Positions 8,194-17,494 of a DNA stretch of 64,000 nucleotides are shown here, in pieces; position 1 is the first letter of the stretch; the number at the start of each line of letters is the position of its first letter. The position numbers and the translations under genes are program-made. The notes below the pieces were generated by a model that was not told the origin of the DNA, made no database searches, and was given only the letters and a program-made list of their open reading frames with translations. The stretch is from NCBI GenBank assembly GCA_945867155.1, contig CAMBHL010000002.1, positions 304,565-368,564 on the forward strand, in the 5' to 3' direction. The DNA is from an uncultured Eubacteriaceae bacterium (GTDB lineage: Bacteria > Bacillota > Clostridia > Eubacteriales > Eubacteriaceae).

Positions 8194-9342
8194 ATGGAAA
8201 TGCGAAAAAGCGCGCGCAGCGATGAAAGATACAGCACACTTGGGATCGGCGCTGAACATTTAGAGGATTTGAATCAAAAAGAGACGGATGCGCTGTTCGA
8301 TGAAGCGATGGTAGTCGGCGTCAATCTCCTTGATTTTTATATGCCGGCCCCGGACGTTCGCGACCGTGTCGGCCATGCGATTGCCGGCAGACGGGATCAG
8401 ATCAAAATCCAGGGACACCTCGGCGCGATGTGGCAAAACGAACAGTATAAGCGAACGCGCAATCTGGACGAAGTGAAGCGTTCATTTGAAGATCTGCTCA
8501 CGCGGTTAAAGACGGATTACATCGACATCGGCATGATTCATTATGTCGATACCGAGCCGGATTTTCAGAAAGTGATGGATGGCGGCACGTGGGATTATGC
8601 GACGGAGTTGAAAAAAAGCGGGGTGATCAAGCGGCTTGGCTTTTCATCCCACGATCCCGTCATTGCGAAAAAAATGGCTGAGTTGCCAGAAATGGAAGTG
8701 TGTATGTTCAGTATCAACCCGGCTTACGATATGGAAAACGCGGACATCACAGACATTGACCGCATGATAGAGGGAAAGGACTTCGATCTTGAAACCGCGC
8801 AGATCAGTCCGAAACGCCTTGATTTTTACGCGTACTGCGATGCCCACAACATCGATATCACCGTCATGAAAGCCTTCGGCGGCGGGACACTGCTGGACAG
8901 CAGCCGTTCGCCTTTTGGGCAAGGGATGAATATTTACCAGTGTATGAAATACGCATTGGATAAGCCGGCTGTGCTGTCGGTGATTCTGGGATTTGAATCG
9001 GTCTCAGAATTGAAAGAAGCGCTTCGGTACGATGCGGTGCCGGACGCAGAGAAAGATTACAGCGAAATCCTGACCCTTCGCGATTTTTCGGTGACCGGCC
9101 GATGCATGTACTGCGGCCATTGCCAGCCCTGTCCCGTTGCGATCGACGTAGCCACGGTGAATAAATTTTTAGATCTGGCAGAGGCCCACGATTCCGTTCC
9201 GGAAACGGTCGCTGGCCATTATCAGGCTCTGGCGCACCACGCGTCCGAATGCATTGAATGCGGCTCCTGTGAACGCAACTGTCCTTTCGGCGTGAAGGTG
9301 AGGGAACGCATGAAAAGGGCGCAGGCGATATTTGGCGAATAA
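8194..9342 (+). CDS. Aldo/keto reductase family protein with C-terminal 4Fe-4S domain
   Basis: The first 270 residues form an aldo/keto reductase-like barrel (NLLDFYMPAP, IKIQGHLG, IDIGMIHYVDT, VIKRLGFSSHDP). The C-terminal 80 residues carry two cysteine groups, CMYCGHCQPC and CIECGSCERNC, typical for [4Fe-4S] ferredoxin-type clusters found in a clostridial AKR branch. The NADPH-type tetrad is only partly recognisable, so the reductase may use a ferredoxin route or act on an unusual carbonyl. It is the last gene of the string, followed by a good terminator. Confidence 0.82.
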   Translation: MEMRKSARSDERYSTLGIGAEHLEDLNQKETDALFDEAMVVGVNLLDFYMPAPDVRDRVGHAIAGRRDQIKIQGHLGAMWQNEQYKRTRNLDEVKRSFEDLLTRLKTDYIDIGMIHYVDTEPDFQKVMDGGTWDYATELKKSGVIKRLGFSSHDPVIAKKMAELPEMEVCMFSINPAYDMENADITDIDRMIEGKDFDLETAQISPKRLDFYAYCDAHNIDITVMKAFGGGTLLDSSRSPFGQGMNIYQCMKYALDKPAVLSVILGFESVSELKEALRYDAVPDAEKDYSEILTLRDFSVTGRCMYCGHCQPCPVAIDVATVNKFLDLAEAHDSVPETVAGHYQALAHHASECIECGSCERNCPFGVKVRERMKRAQAIFGE

Positions 9343-9361
9343 ATTGATTGCAGGATCATAC

Positions 9362-9398
9362 AACAGTGCTGCTGATGACAGCGGCGCTGTTTTTTTAT
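9362..9398 (+). terminator. Rho-independent terminator after the reductase gene
   Basis: Arms 9362-9374 and 9379-9391 form a 13-bp stem with G-U pairs and a four-base loop, followed by a run of seven T. It ends the 1-9342 transcription unit. Confidence 0.85.
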
Positions 9399-9431
9399 AG
9401 CTTGTTTGATAATAAGAGAAGCGGATAATCA

Positions 9432-9451
9432 GACAAATTCCCAAATTTGTC
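9432..9451. promoter_or_regulatory. 20-bp inverted repeat upstream of the AgcS gene
   Basis: GACAAATT and AATTTGTC arms flank CCCA with no mismatch. The position, about 100 bases before the symporter start, suits an operator. A shorter related palindrome ACAAATTTGT lies at 12644-12653 before ilvC. Confidence 0.4.
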
Positions 9452-9553
9452 CAGTAAAAAACAGATCGTCTCATTTGATTCTATACAGCTATACATCCAT
9501 GGGGTATAGTGTTGCCATCTCATCAAAGAAAAAAGGGAGCAGAAGAAGGATTT

Positions 9554-11131
9554 ATGCGTTATTTCAAACAGATTCAGGCGATCGACGGTTTTTTGTGGGG
9601 AACGCCCTTTATGATTTTTATTATTTTAATCGGGGCGTATTTTTTTGTGCGAAGCAAAGGTTTTACGATTGCACATCTGCCCTATATTCTCAAAAACACC
9701 CTGGGCAAAAGCATCAAAAAACAGAGCCGCTCGAAAAAAGGCGGCCAGCATATTTCTTCATTTGAAGCGGCCTGCATTGCCATTGGCGGAACCGTGGGCA
9801 ACGGCAACATCGCCGGGGTCGCGACGGCCATCGCCACCGGCGGCCCGGGCGCGGTATTCTGGATCTGGGTCTGGGCGTTTTTCGGCATGATCGTGAAGTG
9901 CGTGGAAACGTCCCTGAGCTGCTATTACAGAAGCCGAAACGAAAAGGGCGAATTTTTCGGGGGCACGACCTATTTTCTTGAAAAGGGGCTGGTGAAGAGA
10001 CGGGGACACCGCGCTGGCTGGGTGCTCGCGATTTTGTTCGGCGTAGGCTTTATTCTCCAGTTCCTCGGCGGCTCCCAGGCCTACTCCATCGCCGAATCCC
10101 TGAACACCTGCTTCGGCATCAACATGATCGGCTTTACGGTGGTGTATTCGCTGCTGCTGTTTTACATCATTTACCGCGGGGTGCCGCGTATCGCGAAGTT
10201 CGCCTCCCGGGCAGTGCCCTTTATGTGCGTCGCCTATCTGCTCGGCGGCGTTGGCATCATCGCCCTGAACCTGCACCATGTGCCGGCCGTTTTTGCCCTG
10301 ATTTTCAAATCGGCGTTTACGCCGACGGCTGCGGCGGGCGGCTTTGCCGGAGCTTCTGTGGCCGTGACGGTGCGCACCGGCCTCGCCCGGTCGATCAACT
10401 CCAATGAAGCGGGGCAGGGGTCCTCGCCCCTGATTCACGGCTCGGCGGACACGGCCCATCCCGTGGCCCAGGGTCTCTGGGGCGCAGCGGAAGTGTTTGT
10501 GGACACGATGATCATCTGCACGGTGACAGCTCTGTCCGTGCTGTGTTCCGGGGTCTGGAATTCGGGCACCATGGGTGCAAGCCTCGCCATTTCCGCCTTT
10601 CAGCACGCCTACGGTCAGGTCGGCGTCGTCTTTATTGGCATCATGATGTTCTTCTTCGGACTGACGACGACGTCGGGATGGTTCTCCTATTATTTGTCAA
10701 TCATCTCCCATTTCCTGCGCCGCCGGCCCAAGACCCGGGATCGGGTCATTCAGATCTTCCGCTTTTTGTTCCCGCTGCCGAACCTCGTGATCGTGTCTTC
10801 CATCGTCCTCACGGGCAATGGACCGGATCTGTTCTGGAGCATCGTGGACATCACCCTGGCGATTCCAGTCTTTGCCAACCTGCTTTCGATTTTTCTGCTC
10901 AGACAGGATTTCTGGTCCCTGCTCAAAGATTACAAGGCGCGGTATATGGGCATCGGCGCTGTCGAATCCGGATTCACGCCTTTTTACGACACGCCCCCTG
11001 AACCGGGGGATCAGGCTTATGCCGATTATCAAAAACACATCGGCATCACCGGACAGCCGGTCAAAAAAACACAGAAAATGCAGGCGCAGCACAGGCACGT
11101 CCGCCCAACAGAAATTTTCAATAATGCTTGA
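9554..11131 (+). CDS. Alanine/glycine:cation symporter family protein (AgcS)
   Basis: From ATG 9554 the protein has 525 residues; an in-frame GTG at 9509 would add 15 poorly hydrophobic residues and I consider it less likely. About ten membrane helices are visible. The AgcS signature GNGNIAGVATAIATGGPGA lies near residues 80-100 and GLARSINSNEAGQGSSP later in the protein is also typical. It would import alanine, glycine or a similar amino acid with Na+ or H+. It stands alone between terminator and the purine permease gene, with an inverted repeat upstream. Confidence 0.9.
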   Translation: MRYFKQIQAIDGFLWGTPFMIFIILIGAYFFVRSKGFTIAHLPYILKNTLGKSIKKQSRSKKGGQHISSFEAACIAIGGTVGNGNIAGVATAIATGGPGAVFWIWVWAFFGMIVKCVETSLSCYYRSRNEKGEFFGGTTYFLEKGLVKRRGHRAGWVLAILFGVGFILQFLGGSQAYSIAESLNTCFGINMIGFTVVYSLLLFYIIYRGVPRIAKFASRAVPFMCVAYLLGGVGIIALNLHHVPAVFALIFKSAFTPTAAAGGFAGASVAVTVRTGLARSINSNEAGQGSSPLIHGSADTAHPVAQGLWGAAEVFVDTMIICTVTALSVLCSGVWNSGTMGASLAISAFQHAYGQVGVVFIGIMMFFFGLTTTSGWFSYYLSIISHFLRRRPKTRDRVIQIFRFLFPLPNLVIVSSIVLTGNGPDLFWSIVDITLAIPVFANLLSIFLLRQDFWSLLKDYKARYMGIGAVESGFTPFYDTPPEPGDQAYADYQKHIGITGQPVKKTQKMQAQHRHVRPTEIFNNA

Positions 11132-11218
11132 ATTTTACCGCTTATTCTGATAATCTTAATGATGTCTTAATGGTTTTATATGCATACAGAATAAGCTGTA
11201 GAAAGGAATTATCATCAG

Positions 11219-12580
11219 ATGAAGGAAAAAATCGCTAAGTGGTTTCACTTCGACGAGTACGGCACGAACCTGCGCACTGAAGTGACAGCCGGGTTTACGA
11301 CGTTCATGGGCATGGCGTACATCCTGGCTGTGAACCCGACCCTGCTGTCCGCAGCAGGCATGGACAAAGGCGCGGTCTTTACGACAACGGCGGTCGCCTC
11401 GGCGATTGCGACGCTGGTCATGGCGCTTTTGACGAATTATCCCTTTGCGCTGGCACCGGGGATGGGGCTGAACGCCTATTTTGCCTATACGGTTTGCATC
11501 AAAATGGGGTACAGCTGGCAGGTGGCCCTGGCCGCGGTCTTTATTGAAGGGATCATTTTCATTGTCCTGAGTTTGACCAATGTGCGGGAAGCGCTGTTCA
11601 ACGCCATTCCCCAGACTCTGCGCCTGGCCATTTCCGCTGGGATCGGGCTTTTTATCGCCATGGTCGGTTTTGAAGGGGCCCACATTGTCGTCAAGGACGG
11701 CTCGACTTTGGTCACCATGTTTAAATGGAGCACCAACACGAACCCGACGCTGGGGCTGACCGTCGCGCTGGCGCTTCTGGGCACGGTCTTTACGGGCTTT
11801 CTTTTGGTTAAAGGTATCCGGGGAGGCGTGCTCTGGGGCATCCTTGCCACTTGGGCTGCAGGCATTGTGTGCCAGCTCCTCGGCTTTTATGTGCCGGCGC
11901 CGAAACTGGGCCTGTACTCGCTGATTCCGGATTTCTCAGGGGGCATCACTATCGCGTCGATGGCGCCGACCTTCATGAAAATGCAGATTCCGAAGTTTTC
12001 TTTTGACTTTTTAACGGTGATCTTCGCATTTTTGTTTGTCGATTTGTTTGACACCCTGGGCACGCTGACCGGCTGCGCTGTCAAAGCCGGGTACATCGAC
12101 GAAAACGGCAAGCTGCCGCGCATCACCGGGGCCCTTTTGGCCGATGCTATCGGCACCACCGTCGGTGCCTGCCTCGGGACTTCGACGGTCACGACCTTTG
12201 TCGAAAGCTCGCTGGGGATTTCCGAAGGGGGCCGTTCCGGTCTCGTGGGCATCATTGTCGCCGCACTGTTCCTCGTGTCCCTGTTCTTCTCGCCGATTTT
12301 CCTGGCGATTCCGTCCTTCGCGACGGCGCCGGCGCTCATCGTCGTCGGGTTTTTGATGATCCAGAATGTGGTCCAGATCGACTTTTACGATCCCACAGAA
12401 GGGATTCCGGCCTTTTTGTGCCTGGCCTTTATGCCGATGACGTACAGCATTTCCGAAGGGATCGGCGTCGGATTCATCTCCTACACGATCATCAATCTGC
12501 TCGCCGGCAAGAAGGATAAAGTCTCGATTACCATGATTGTGGTTTCCGTGCTTTATATCCTCAAATACATTTTTGTCTAA
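11219..12580 (+). CDS. NCS2-type purine permease (guanine/hypoxanthine/adenine family)
   Basis: The 453-residue membrane protein belongs to the AzgA-like branch of nucleobase permeases: FTTFMGMAYILAVNP near the start, a helix with APGMGLNAYFAYTV, and GTSTVTTFVESSLGISEGGR in the second repeat. About 12-14 hydrophobic segments are visible. GAAAGGAAT precedes the ATG. An inverted repeat (CTTATTCTG 11141-11149, CAGAATAAG 11187-11195) is upstream, but I do not see the conserved core of a purine riboswitch. A GC-rich terminator follows. Confidence 0.9.
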   Translation: MKEKIAKWFHFDEYGTNLRTEVTAGFTTFMGMAYILAVNPTLLSAAGMDKGAVFTTTAVASAIATLVMALLTNYPFALAPGMGLNAYFAYTVCIKMGYSWQVALAAVFIEGIIFIVLSLTNVREALFNAIPQTLRLAISAGIGLFIAMVGFEGAHIVVKDGSTLVTMFKWSTNTNPTLGLTVALALLGTVFTGFLLVKGIRGGVLWGILATWAAGIVCQLLGFYVPAPKLGLYSLIPDFSGGITIASMAPTFMKMQIPKFSFDFLTVIFAFLFVDLFDTLGTLTGCAVKAGYIDENGKLPRITGALLADAIGTTVGACLGTSTVTTFVESSLGISEGGRSGLVGIIVAALFLVSLFFSPIFLAIPSFATAPALIVVGFLMIQNVVQIDFYDPTEGIPAFLCLAFMPMTYSISEGIGVGFISYTIINLLAGKKDKVSITMIVVSVLYILKYIFV

Positions 12581-12602
12581 AACAATTAAAGATTCAGTCA
12601 AC

Positions 12603-12639
12603 AGGCCTGCCGGCTGGAACGCCGGCGGGTCTTTTTTTG
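12603..12639 (+). terminator. Rho-independent terminator after the purine permease gene
   Basis: A GC-rich stem (GGCCTGCCGGC paired with GCCGGCGGGTC, loop TGGAAC) is followed by seven T. Confidence 0.9.
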
Positions 12640-12643
12640 TCAG

Positions 12644-13820
<1,177 letters not shown>

Positions 13821-13841
13821 GCTTAGCTGAACAGCTCATAC

Positions 13842-13872
13842 ACCCTGCCGAGATGATCGGCAGGGTTTTTTA
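13842..13872 (+). terminator. Rho-independent terminator after ilvC
   Basis: ACCCTGCCGA and TCGGCAGGGT form a perfect 10-bp stem with a five-base loop, followed by six T. Confidence 0.92.
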
Positions 13873-13881
13873 TTTGTTATT

Positions 13882-13962
13882 GTTATAAAATATTTTTATA
13901 ACGCAGGATACGATTTTTGTAGAACTGCTGGAATTGACAGGAGCGTGATAAAAGCTTACAAT
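13882..13962 (+). promoter_or_regulatory. Promoter and 21-bp palindrome before the sulfur operon
   Basis: TTGACA at 13934-13939 and TACAAT at 13957-13962 are 17 bases apart. A perfect palindrome with GTTATAAAA arms around TAT covers 13882-13902, about 30 bases above the -35 box, a position suited to an activator or a DNA-bending site. The regulator is not encoded nearby. Confidence 0.65.
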
Positions 13963-14018
13963 CAATACATATTAAGAATAGTGATTAAATAAGTAATAAC
14001 GAGATGGGAGGAAACGGA

Positions 14019-15278
14019 ATGGAGAAAAAACAGGATTGTTGTTCTGCGACGGCTTACCTGCATCTAAAACATCGTGCAGATGCGATGGGGGCGTCTATGA
14101 TGCCGGTTTATCAGACCTCTGCTTTCTCTCATTCTACGGCGGAGGAGCTGGAGCAGATTTTTAAGAATCAGAAACCGGGCTTCACATACAGCCGGGTGGG
14201 CAACCCTACCGTCAACGCCTTTGAAAACCAGATGGCGCGTCTGGAAGGCGGGCTGTCCGCGACGGCCTGTGCTTCAGGATCTGCGGCGATTGCCTGCTGC
14301 TTCATGACCCTGCTGAAAAGCGGGGACAACGTGGTGGTGCCGACGGGGCTTTACGGCGGCACCCTCAACTGGCTGAAGGATCTGGAAGCTTTTGGCATCA
14401 CAACCCATTTTGTCGAAGCCTTTACGGCGGAAAACGTCGCGGCGGCCATTGATGAAAAAACCCGGCTGGTGTTCACAGAAATCATCTCGAATCCGAAGAT
14501 CGAAGTGGTGGATGTGAAAGCCCTGGCCGACGCGGCCCACGGCGCTGCCATTCCCCTCGTGGTCGACGCCACAGCAGTGACACCGTCGCTGATGCGGCCC
14601 ATCGCTTTCGGCGCCGACATCGTCGTTCATTCGTCTTCGAAATACATCAACGGCAATGGATCTGGGGTGTCCGGGGTCATCGTCGACAGCGGCCGCTTTC
14701 CGTGGAAGAAATCAGGAAAGTTCGACGAGGTGCTGCCCTGTCAGCGCTTTGGCCCGGCTGCTTTTACGGCTAAACTCAGAAACACGATCTGGCAGGACGT
14801 CGGTGCCTGCCTGTCTCCGGTGCATGCCTGGCTGAACCTCAGCGGCCTTGAAACCCTGCCCCTGAGAATGAAGACCATCTGCGAAAATGCGCAGGCATTG
14901 GCCGAATTTTTAGAAGCTCAGGACGGGATCGAAGAAGTGAACTACCCGGGGCTTGCATCCAGTCCCTGGCACGGCCATACCGATCAGTTCGCCCATCACC
15001 GGGGCGGCGGCCTTTTGACCGTGCGCCTTGGCTCCAAAGCGCGGGCTTTTCAGCTCATCAATCATCTGAAGCTCGCCCTGAATCTGCCCAATATCGGCGA
15101 CACCAAGACGCTGGTGCTGCACCCGGCCTCGACGATTTTCGTGCATTCGGACCAGAAGGCCCGGGAAGCGGCGGGCGTTTACGACGATACGGTACGGATT
15201 TCAGTCGGACTTGAAGACATTAAAGATATCATTTCGGATTTTGTACAGGCCCTTGAAAGCCTGAATGAATCAATATAG
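14019..15278 (+). CDS. metY: PLP-dependent O-acetylhomoserine sulfhydrylase-like enzyme (MetY type)
   Basis: The 419-residue product belongs to the Cys/Met-metabolism PLP family: Q-T-S-A-F near the start, YSRVGNPTVNAFENQMARLE, and the PLP lysine in HSSSKYINGNGSGVSG. Such enzymes replace the acetyl group of O-acetylhomoserine by a sulfur nucleophile. GGGAGG at 14007-14012 supports ATG 14019 over 14004. The downstream genes encode a ThiS-like carrier, its activator, a siroheme reductase and a JAMM protease. That set is the one described for protein-thiocarboxylate homocysteine synthesis in Wolinella, so the sulfur donor here is probably the carrier thiocarboxylate. This last step is inference from neighbours. 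Confidence 0.85.
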   Translation: MEKKQDCCSATAYLHLKHRADAMGASMMPVYQTSAFSHSTAEELEQIFKNQKPGFTYSRVGNPTVNAFENQMARLEGGLSATACASGSAAIACCFMTLLKSGDNVVVPTGLYGGTLNWLKDLEAFGITTHFVEAFTAENVAAAIDEKTRLVFTEIISNPKIEVVDVKALADAAHGAAIPLVVDATAVTPSLMRPIAFGADIVVHSSSKYINGNGSGVSGVIVDSGRFPWKKSGKFDEVLPCQRFGPAAFTAKLRNTIWQDVGACLSPVHAWLNLSGLETLPLRMKTICENAQALAEFLEAQDGIEEVNYPGLASSPWHGHTDQFAHHRGGGLLTVRLGSKARAFQLINHLKLALNLPNIGDTKTLVLHPASTIFVHSDQKAREAAGVYDDTVRISVGLEDIKDIISDFVQALESLNESI

Positions 15279-15300
15279 AGATCAAAGAAGGAGAAAGACA

Positions 15301-16164
15301 ATGGCAGTGGATTATGCGGCGCTTAAAGCCGGCGGATTTATGCGGCAAAAACAGAAAAACACCTTTTCTCTGAGACTGAGATGTGTCGGGGGAACGGTGA
15401 CGGCGGAACAGCTGGCGGTGATCAAGCAGGTGGCGGATCAGTACGGCCATGGCTACATTCACCTGACCGCCCGTCAGGGCATTGAAATTCCCTTTATCAA
15501 ATTGGAAGACATTGACGACGTCAAGGCAGCACTGGCCAAGGGCGGCGTCGAACCCGGGGTCTGCGGACCGAGAGTGAGAACCGTGACGGCTTGCCAGGGC
15601 GGACGCTGCTGCCCGTCAGGGTGTATCGATGCCCTGGATATTGCAGAAAAGCTCGACGCCCGGTATTTCGGACGGGAACTGCCTTGCAAATTTAAATTCG
15701 GGGTTACCGGCTGCATCAACAACTGCCTGAAAATGGAAGAAAATGATTTTGGGGTCAAGGGCGCCTACGATGTGTCCTACGACGAAGATGCCTGCATTCA
15801 CTGCGGGCTCTGCGCGAAGGTCTGCCGGGAAAACGCCATCACCTTTGAAGGGGACACCCTCATTTTTGACGAATCCAAGTGCAGCCACTGCGGCCGGTGC
15901 GTCAAATCCTGCCCGACTGATGCCTGGAAAGGCAAAAGCGCATTCCGCGTTTTCATCGGCGGCACCTTTGGCAATCATATCATTACCGGCAAGGAGCTGA
16001 CCCCATTGATCAAAGATGAAGCGACCTTGATGCGGGTGGCCGACGCGACGATTGATTATTTCGCGACCCACTCGAAAAAAGGCGAACGCTTTGGCAAAAC
16101 TTTGGAACGTCTCGGCACAGATGAACTTCAGGGGATTCTGGAAGCCGCTGCAGCAGAAGCATAA
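15301..16164 (+). CDS. Siroheme/ferredoxin-type sulfite reductase-like protein
   Basis: The 287-residue protein has the siroheme-[4Fe-4S] binding set C98-x5-C104 and C138-x3-C142 of nitrite/sulfite reductases, and an inserted ferredoxin domain with C165/168/171/175 and C194/197/200/204. This arrangement resembles AsrC and small anaerobic sulfite reductases. It would make sulfide from sulfite for the carrier protein encoded two genes on. ATG 15301 is preceded by GAAGGAG; an in-frame upstream start at 15265 lies in the preceding gene. Its place inside the carrier-protein operon argues for assimilation rather than respiration. Confidence 0.82.
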   Translation: MAVDYAALKAGGFMRQKQKNTFSLRLRCVGGTVTAEQLAVIKQVADQYGHGYIHLTARQGIEIPFIKLEDIDDVKAALAKGGVEPGVCGPRVRTVTACQGGRCCPSGCIDALDIAEKLDARYFGRELPCKFKFGVTGCINNCLKMEENDFGVKGAYDVSYDEDACIHCGLCAKVCRENAITFEGDTLIFDESKCSHCGRCVKSCPTDAWKGKSAFRVFIGGTFGNHIITGKELTPLIKDEATLMRVADATIDYFATHSKKGERFGKTLERLGTDELQGILEAAAAEA

Positions 16165-16180
16165 GTGACAGGAGGATAAA

Positions 16181-16438
16181 ATGGCTGAAATCAGTTTAGA
16201 TCAGGTTGAAAACCGCGTGGACATCACTGACGTGGTGTGCCCGGTGACCTTTGTCAAGGCAAAAGTCGCCCTCGAAGAACTGGATCCTGGTGACCTCATC
16301 GCCGTCCACATGAACGACGGCGAACCGGTTCAAAATGTGCCCAGAAGTATCAAAGAAGAAGGGCATCAGATCTTGAAATTAGTGGACAATCAGGACGGCA
16401 CATACGATTTGATTGTGCGAAAAGGCGAAGAAGAATAA
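16181..16438 (+). CDS. TusA-like sulfurtransferase-family protein
   Basis: An 85-residue protein with the TusA/SirA fold pattern: DITDVVCPVTFVKAKVALEE holds the single conserved cysteine in the position of the CPxP motif (here C-P-V-T), followed by a GDLIAVHMND strand and a C-terminal IVRKG strand. TusA-type proteins carry persulfide sulfur. Embedded between a sulfite reductase and the ThiS-like carrier, it probably relays or guides sulfur in this route. The second proline of the motif is absent, so chemistry could differ from TusA. Confidence 0.75.
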   Translation: MAEISLDQVENRVDITDVVCPVTFVKAKVALEELDPGDLIAVHMNDGEPVQNVPRSIKEEGHQILKLVDNQDGTYDLIVRKGEEE

Positions 16439-16450
16439 AGGAGCATTGTG

Positions 16451-16657
16451 ATGAAAATTACCGTATCTGGCGAATCGACAACGGTCAAAGACGGCATTTC
16501 CGTGGCTGAACTGATCAAAGAAAAGGATGTTGAAAATCCGCAGTATGTGACCGTGACGGTCAATGACGATTTCATTGAATCGGGATCTTTCGAAGACACC
16601 ACCCTCTCTGAAGGGGATCAGGTTGAATTCCTGTATTTCATGGGAGGCGGATGCTAA
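16451..16657 (+). CDS. ThiS/MoaD-family sulfur carrier protein (HcyS-like) ending in Gly-Gly-Gly-Cys
   Basis: A 68-residue ubiquitin-fold carrier: the last strand is GDQVEFLYFMGGGC, the place where ThiS and MoaD end in Gly-Gly. Activation by a ThiF/MoeB-type enzyme makes the terminal glycine a thiocarboxylate. Here one encoded Cys follows the glycines, so a protease must remove it first; the JAMM protease gene in the same operon is the obvious candidate. AAAGGAG at 16437-16443 selects ATG 16451 over GTG 16448. The stop overlaps the next start in TAATG. Confidence 0.85.
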   Translation: MKITVSGESTTVKDGISVAELIKEKDVENPQYVTVTVNDDFIESGSFEDTTLSEGDQVEFLYFMGGGC

Positions 16658-17478
16658 TGGCCTTTACGAACGATCAGCTTGAGCGCTATTCGCGCCACAT
16701 TATTTTAAAAGAGATCGGCGTTAAAGGACAGAAACGCTTGTTAAACGGGTCAGTCCTGATCGTCGGCGCCGGCGGCCTAGGCGCGCCGGTTGCAGAATAC
16801 CTGGCGGCGGCCGGTGTCGGCAAAATTGGCGTCGTAGACGCCGACTGCGTCGACTTGTCAAATCTGCAGCGTCAGATCATCCACACCACTCAGGATGTGG
16901 GCAAGCCGAAGGTTGAATCCGCAGCGGAAACCATGCGGGCCATCAATCCGGACGTCGAAGTCCATACCTATCAGGAATACTTGTATTCCGGCAATGTCAT
17001 GGACATCATCAAGGGCTACGATTTTGTCATCGATGGGACCGACAATTTTCCAGCGAAGTTTTTGATCAACGATGCCTGCGTGCTGACGAAAACGGCCTTC
17101 TGTCACGCCGGGGTCATCCGTTTCCAGGGCCAGCTCATTACTTACGTCCCCGGAGAAGGACCGTGCTACCGCTGTGTCTTCAAAGATCCGCCACCAAAGG
17201 GCGCGGTGCCGACCTGCCGGGAAGCCGGGGTCATCGGCGCAATGGTGGGCGTCATCGGCAGTCTCCAAGCGATGGAAGCGGTCAAGTATTTGACTGGTGC
17301 GGGGGAACTTTTAACAGGATCCCTTTTGACTTACGACGCCCTGCGCAACAAGTTCAGAAAAGTCAAACTCCCAAGAGATCCAAACTGTGCGGTCTGCTCT
17401 GATCATCCGACGATCACCAAGCCGATCGACTACGAACAGGCAGCCTGCGATTTCGATCCGAAAAATCCGTTAAATTAA
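16657..17478 (+). CDS. ThiF/MoeB-family carrier-protein adenylyltransferase (HcyF-like)
   Basis: The 273-residue E1-like enzyme has the nucleotide loop VGAGGLGAPVAEYLAAAG, an arginine finger region, NLQRQIIHTTQDVGKPK, the acidic DGTDNF loop, zinc ligands in CYRC and CAVC, and TCREAGVIGAMVG at the catalytic-cysteine segment. It would adenylate the C-terminal glycine of the ThiS-like carrier before sulfide attack. The ATG overlaps the carrier stop and GGGAGGCGG (16642-16650) precedes it; the in-frame ATG at 16651 is too close to that site. No thiazole or molybdopterin synthesis genes adjoin, which favours a sulfur amino-acid role. Confidence 0.86.
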   Translation: MAFTNDQLERYSRHIILKEIGVKGQKRLLNGSVLIVGAGGLGAPVAEYLAAAGVGKIGVVDADCVDLSNLQRQIIHTTQDVGKPKVESAAETMRAINPDVEVHTYQEYLYSGNVMDIIKGYDFVIDGTDNFPAKFLINDACVLTKTAFCHAGVIRFQGQLITYVPGEGPCYRCVFKDPPPKGAVPTCREAGVIGAMVGVIGSLQAMEAVKYLTGAGELLTGSLLTYDALRNKFRKVKLPRDPNCAVCSDHPTITKPIDYEQAACDFDPKNPLN

Positions 17479-17494
17479 TCTGCGGGAGGGAAAA

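Noticed and set aside
9758..10606. Long open frame antisense to the AgcS symporter gene (282 codons)
   Set aside because: It mirrors the GC-rich codon pattern of the symporter gene, has low-complexity Arg/His/Gly/Asp-rich composition, no recognisable domain and no ribosome site.
11132..11218. Purine riboswitch upstream of the NCS2 permease gene
   Set aside because: Only an inverted repeat CTTATTCTG/CAGAATAAG is present; the conserved loop sequences of the purine aptamer are absent.
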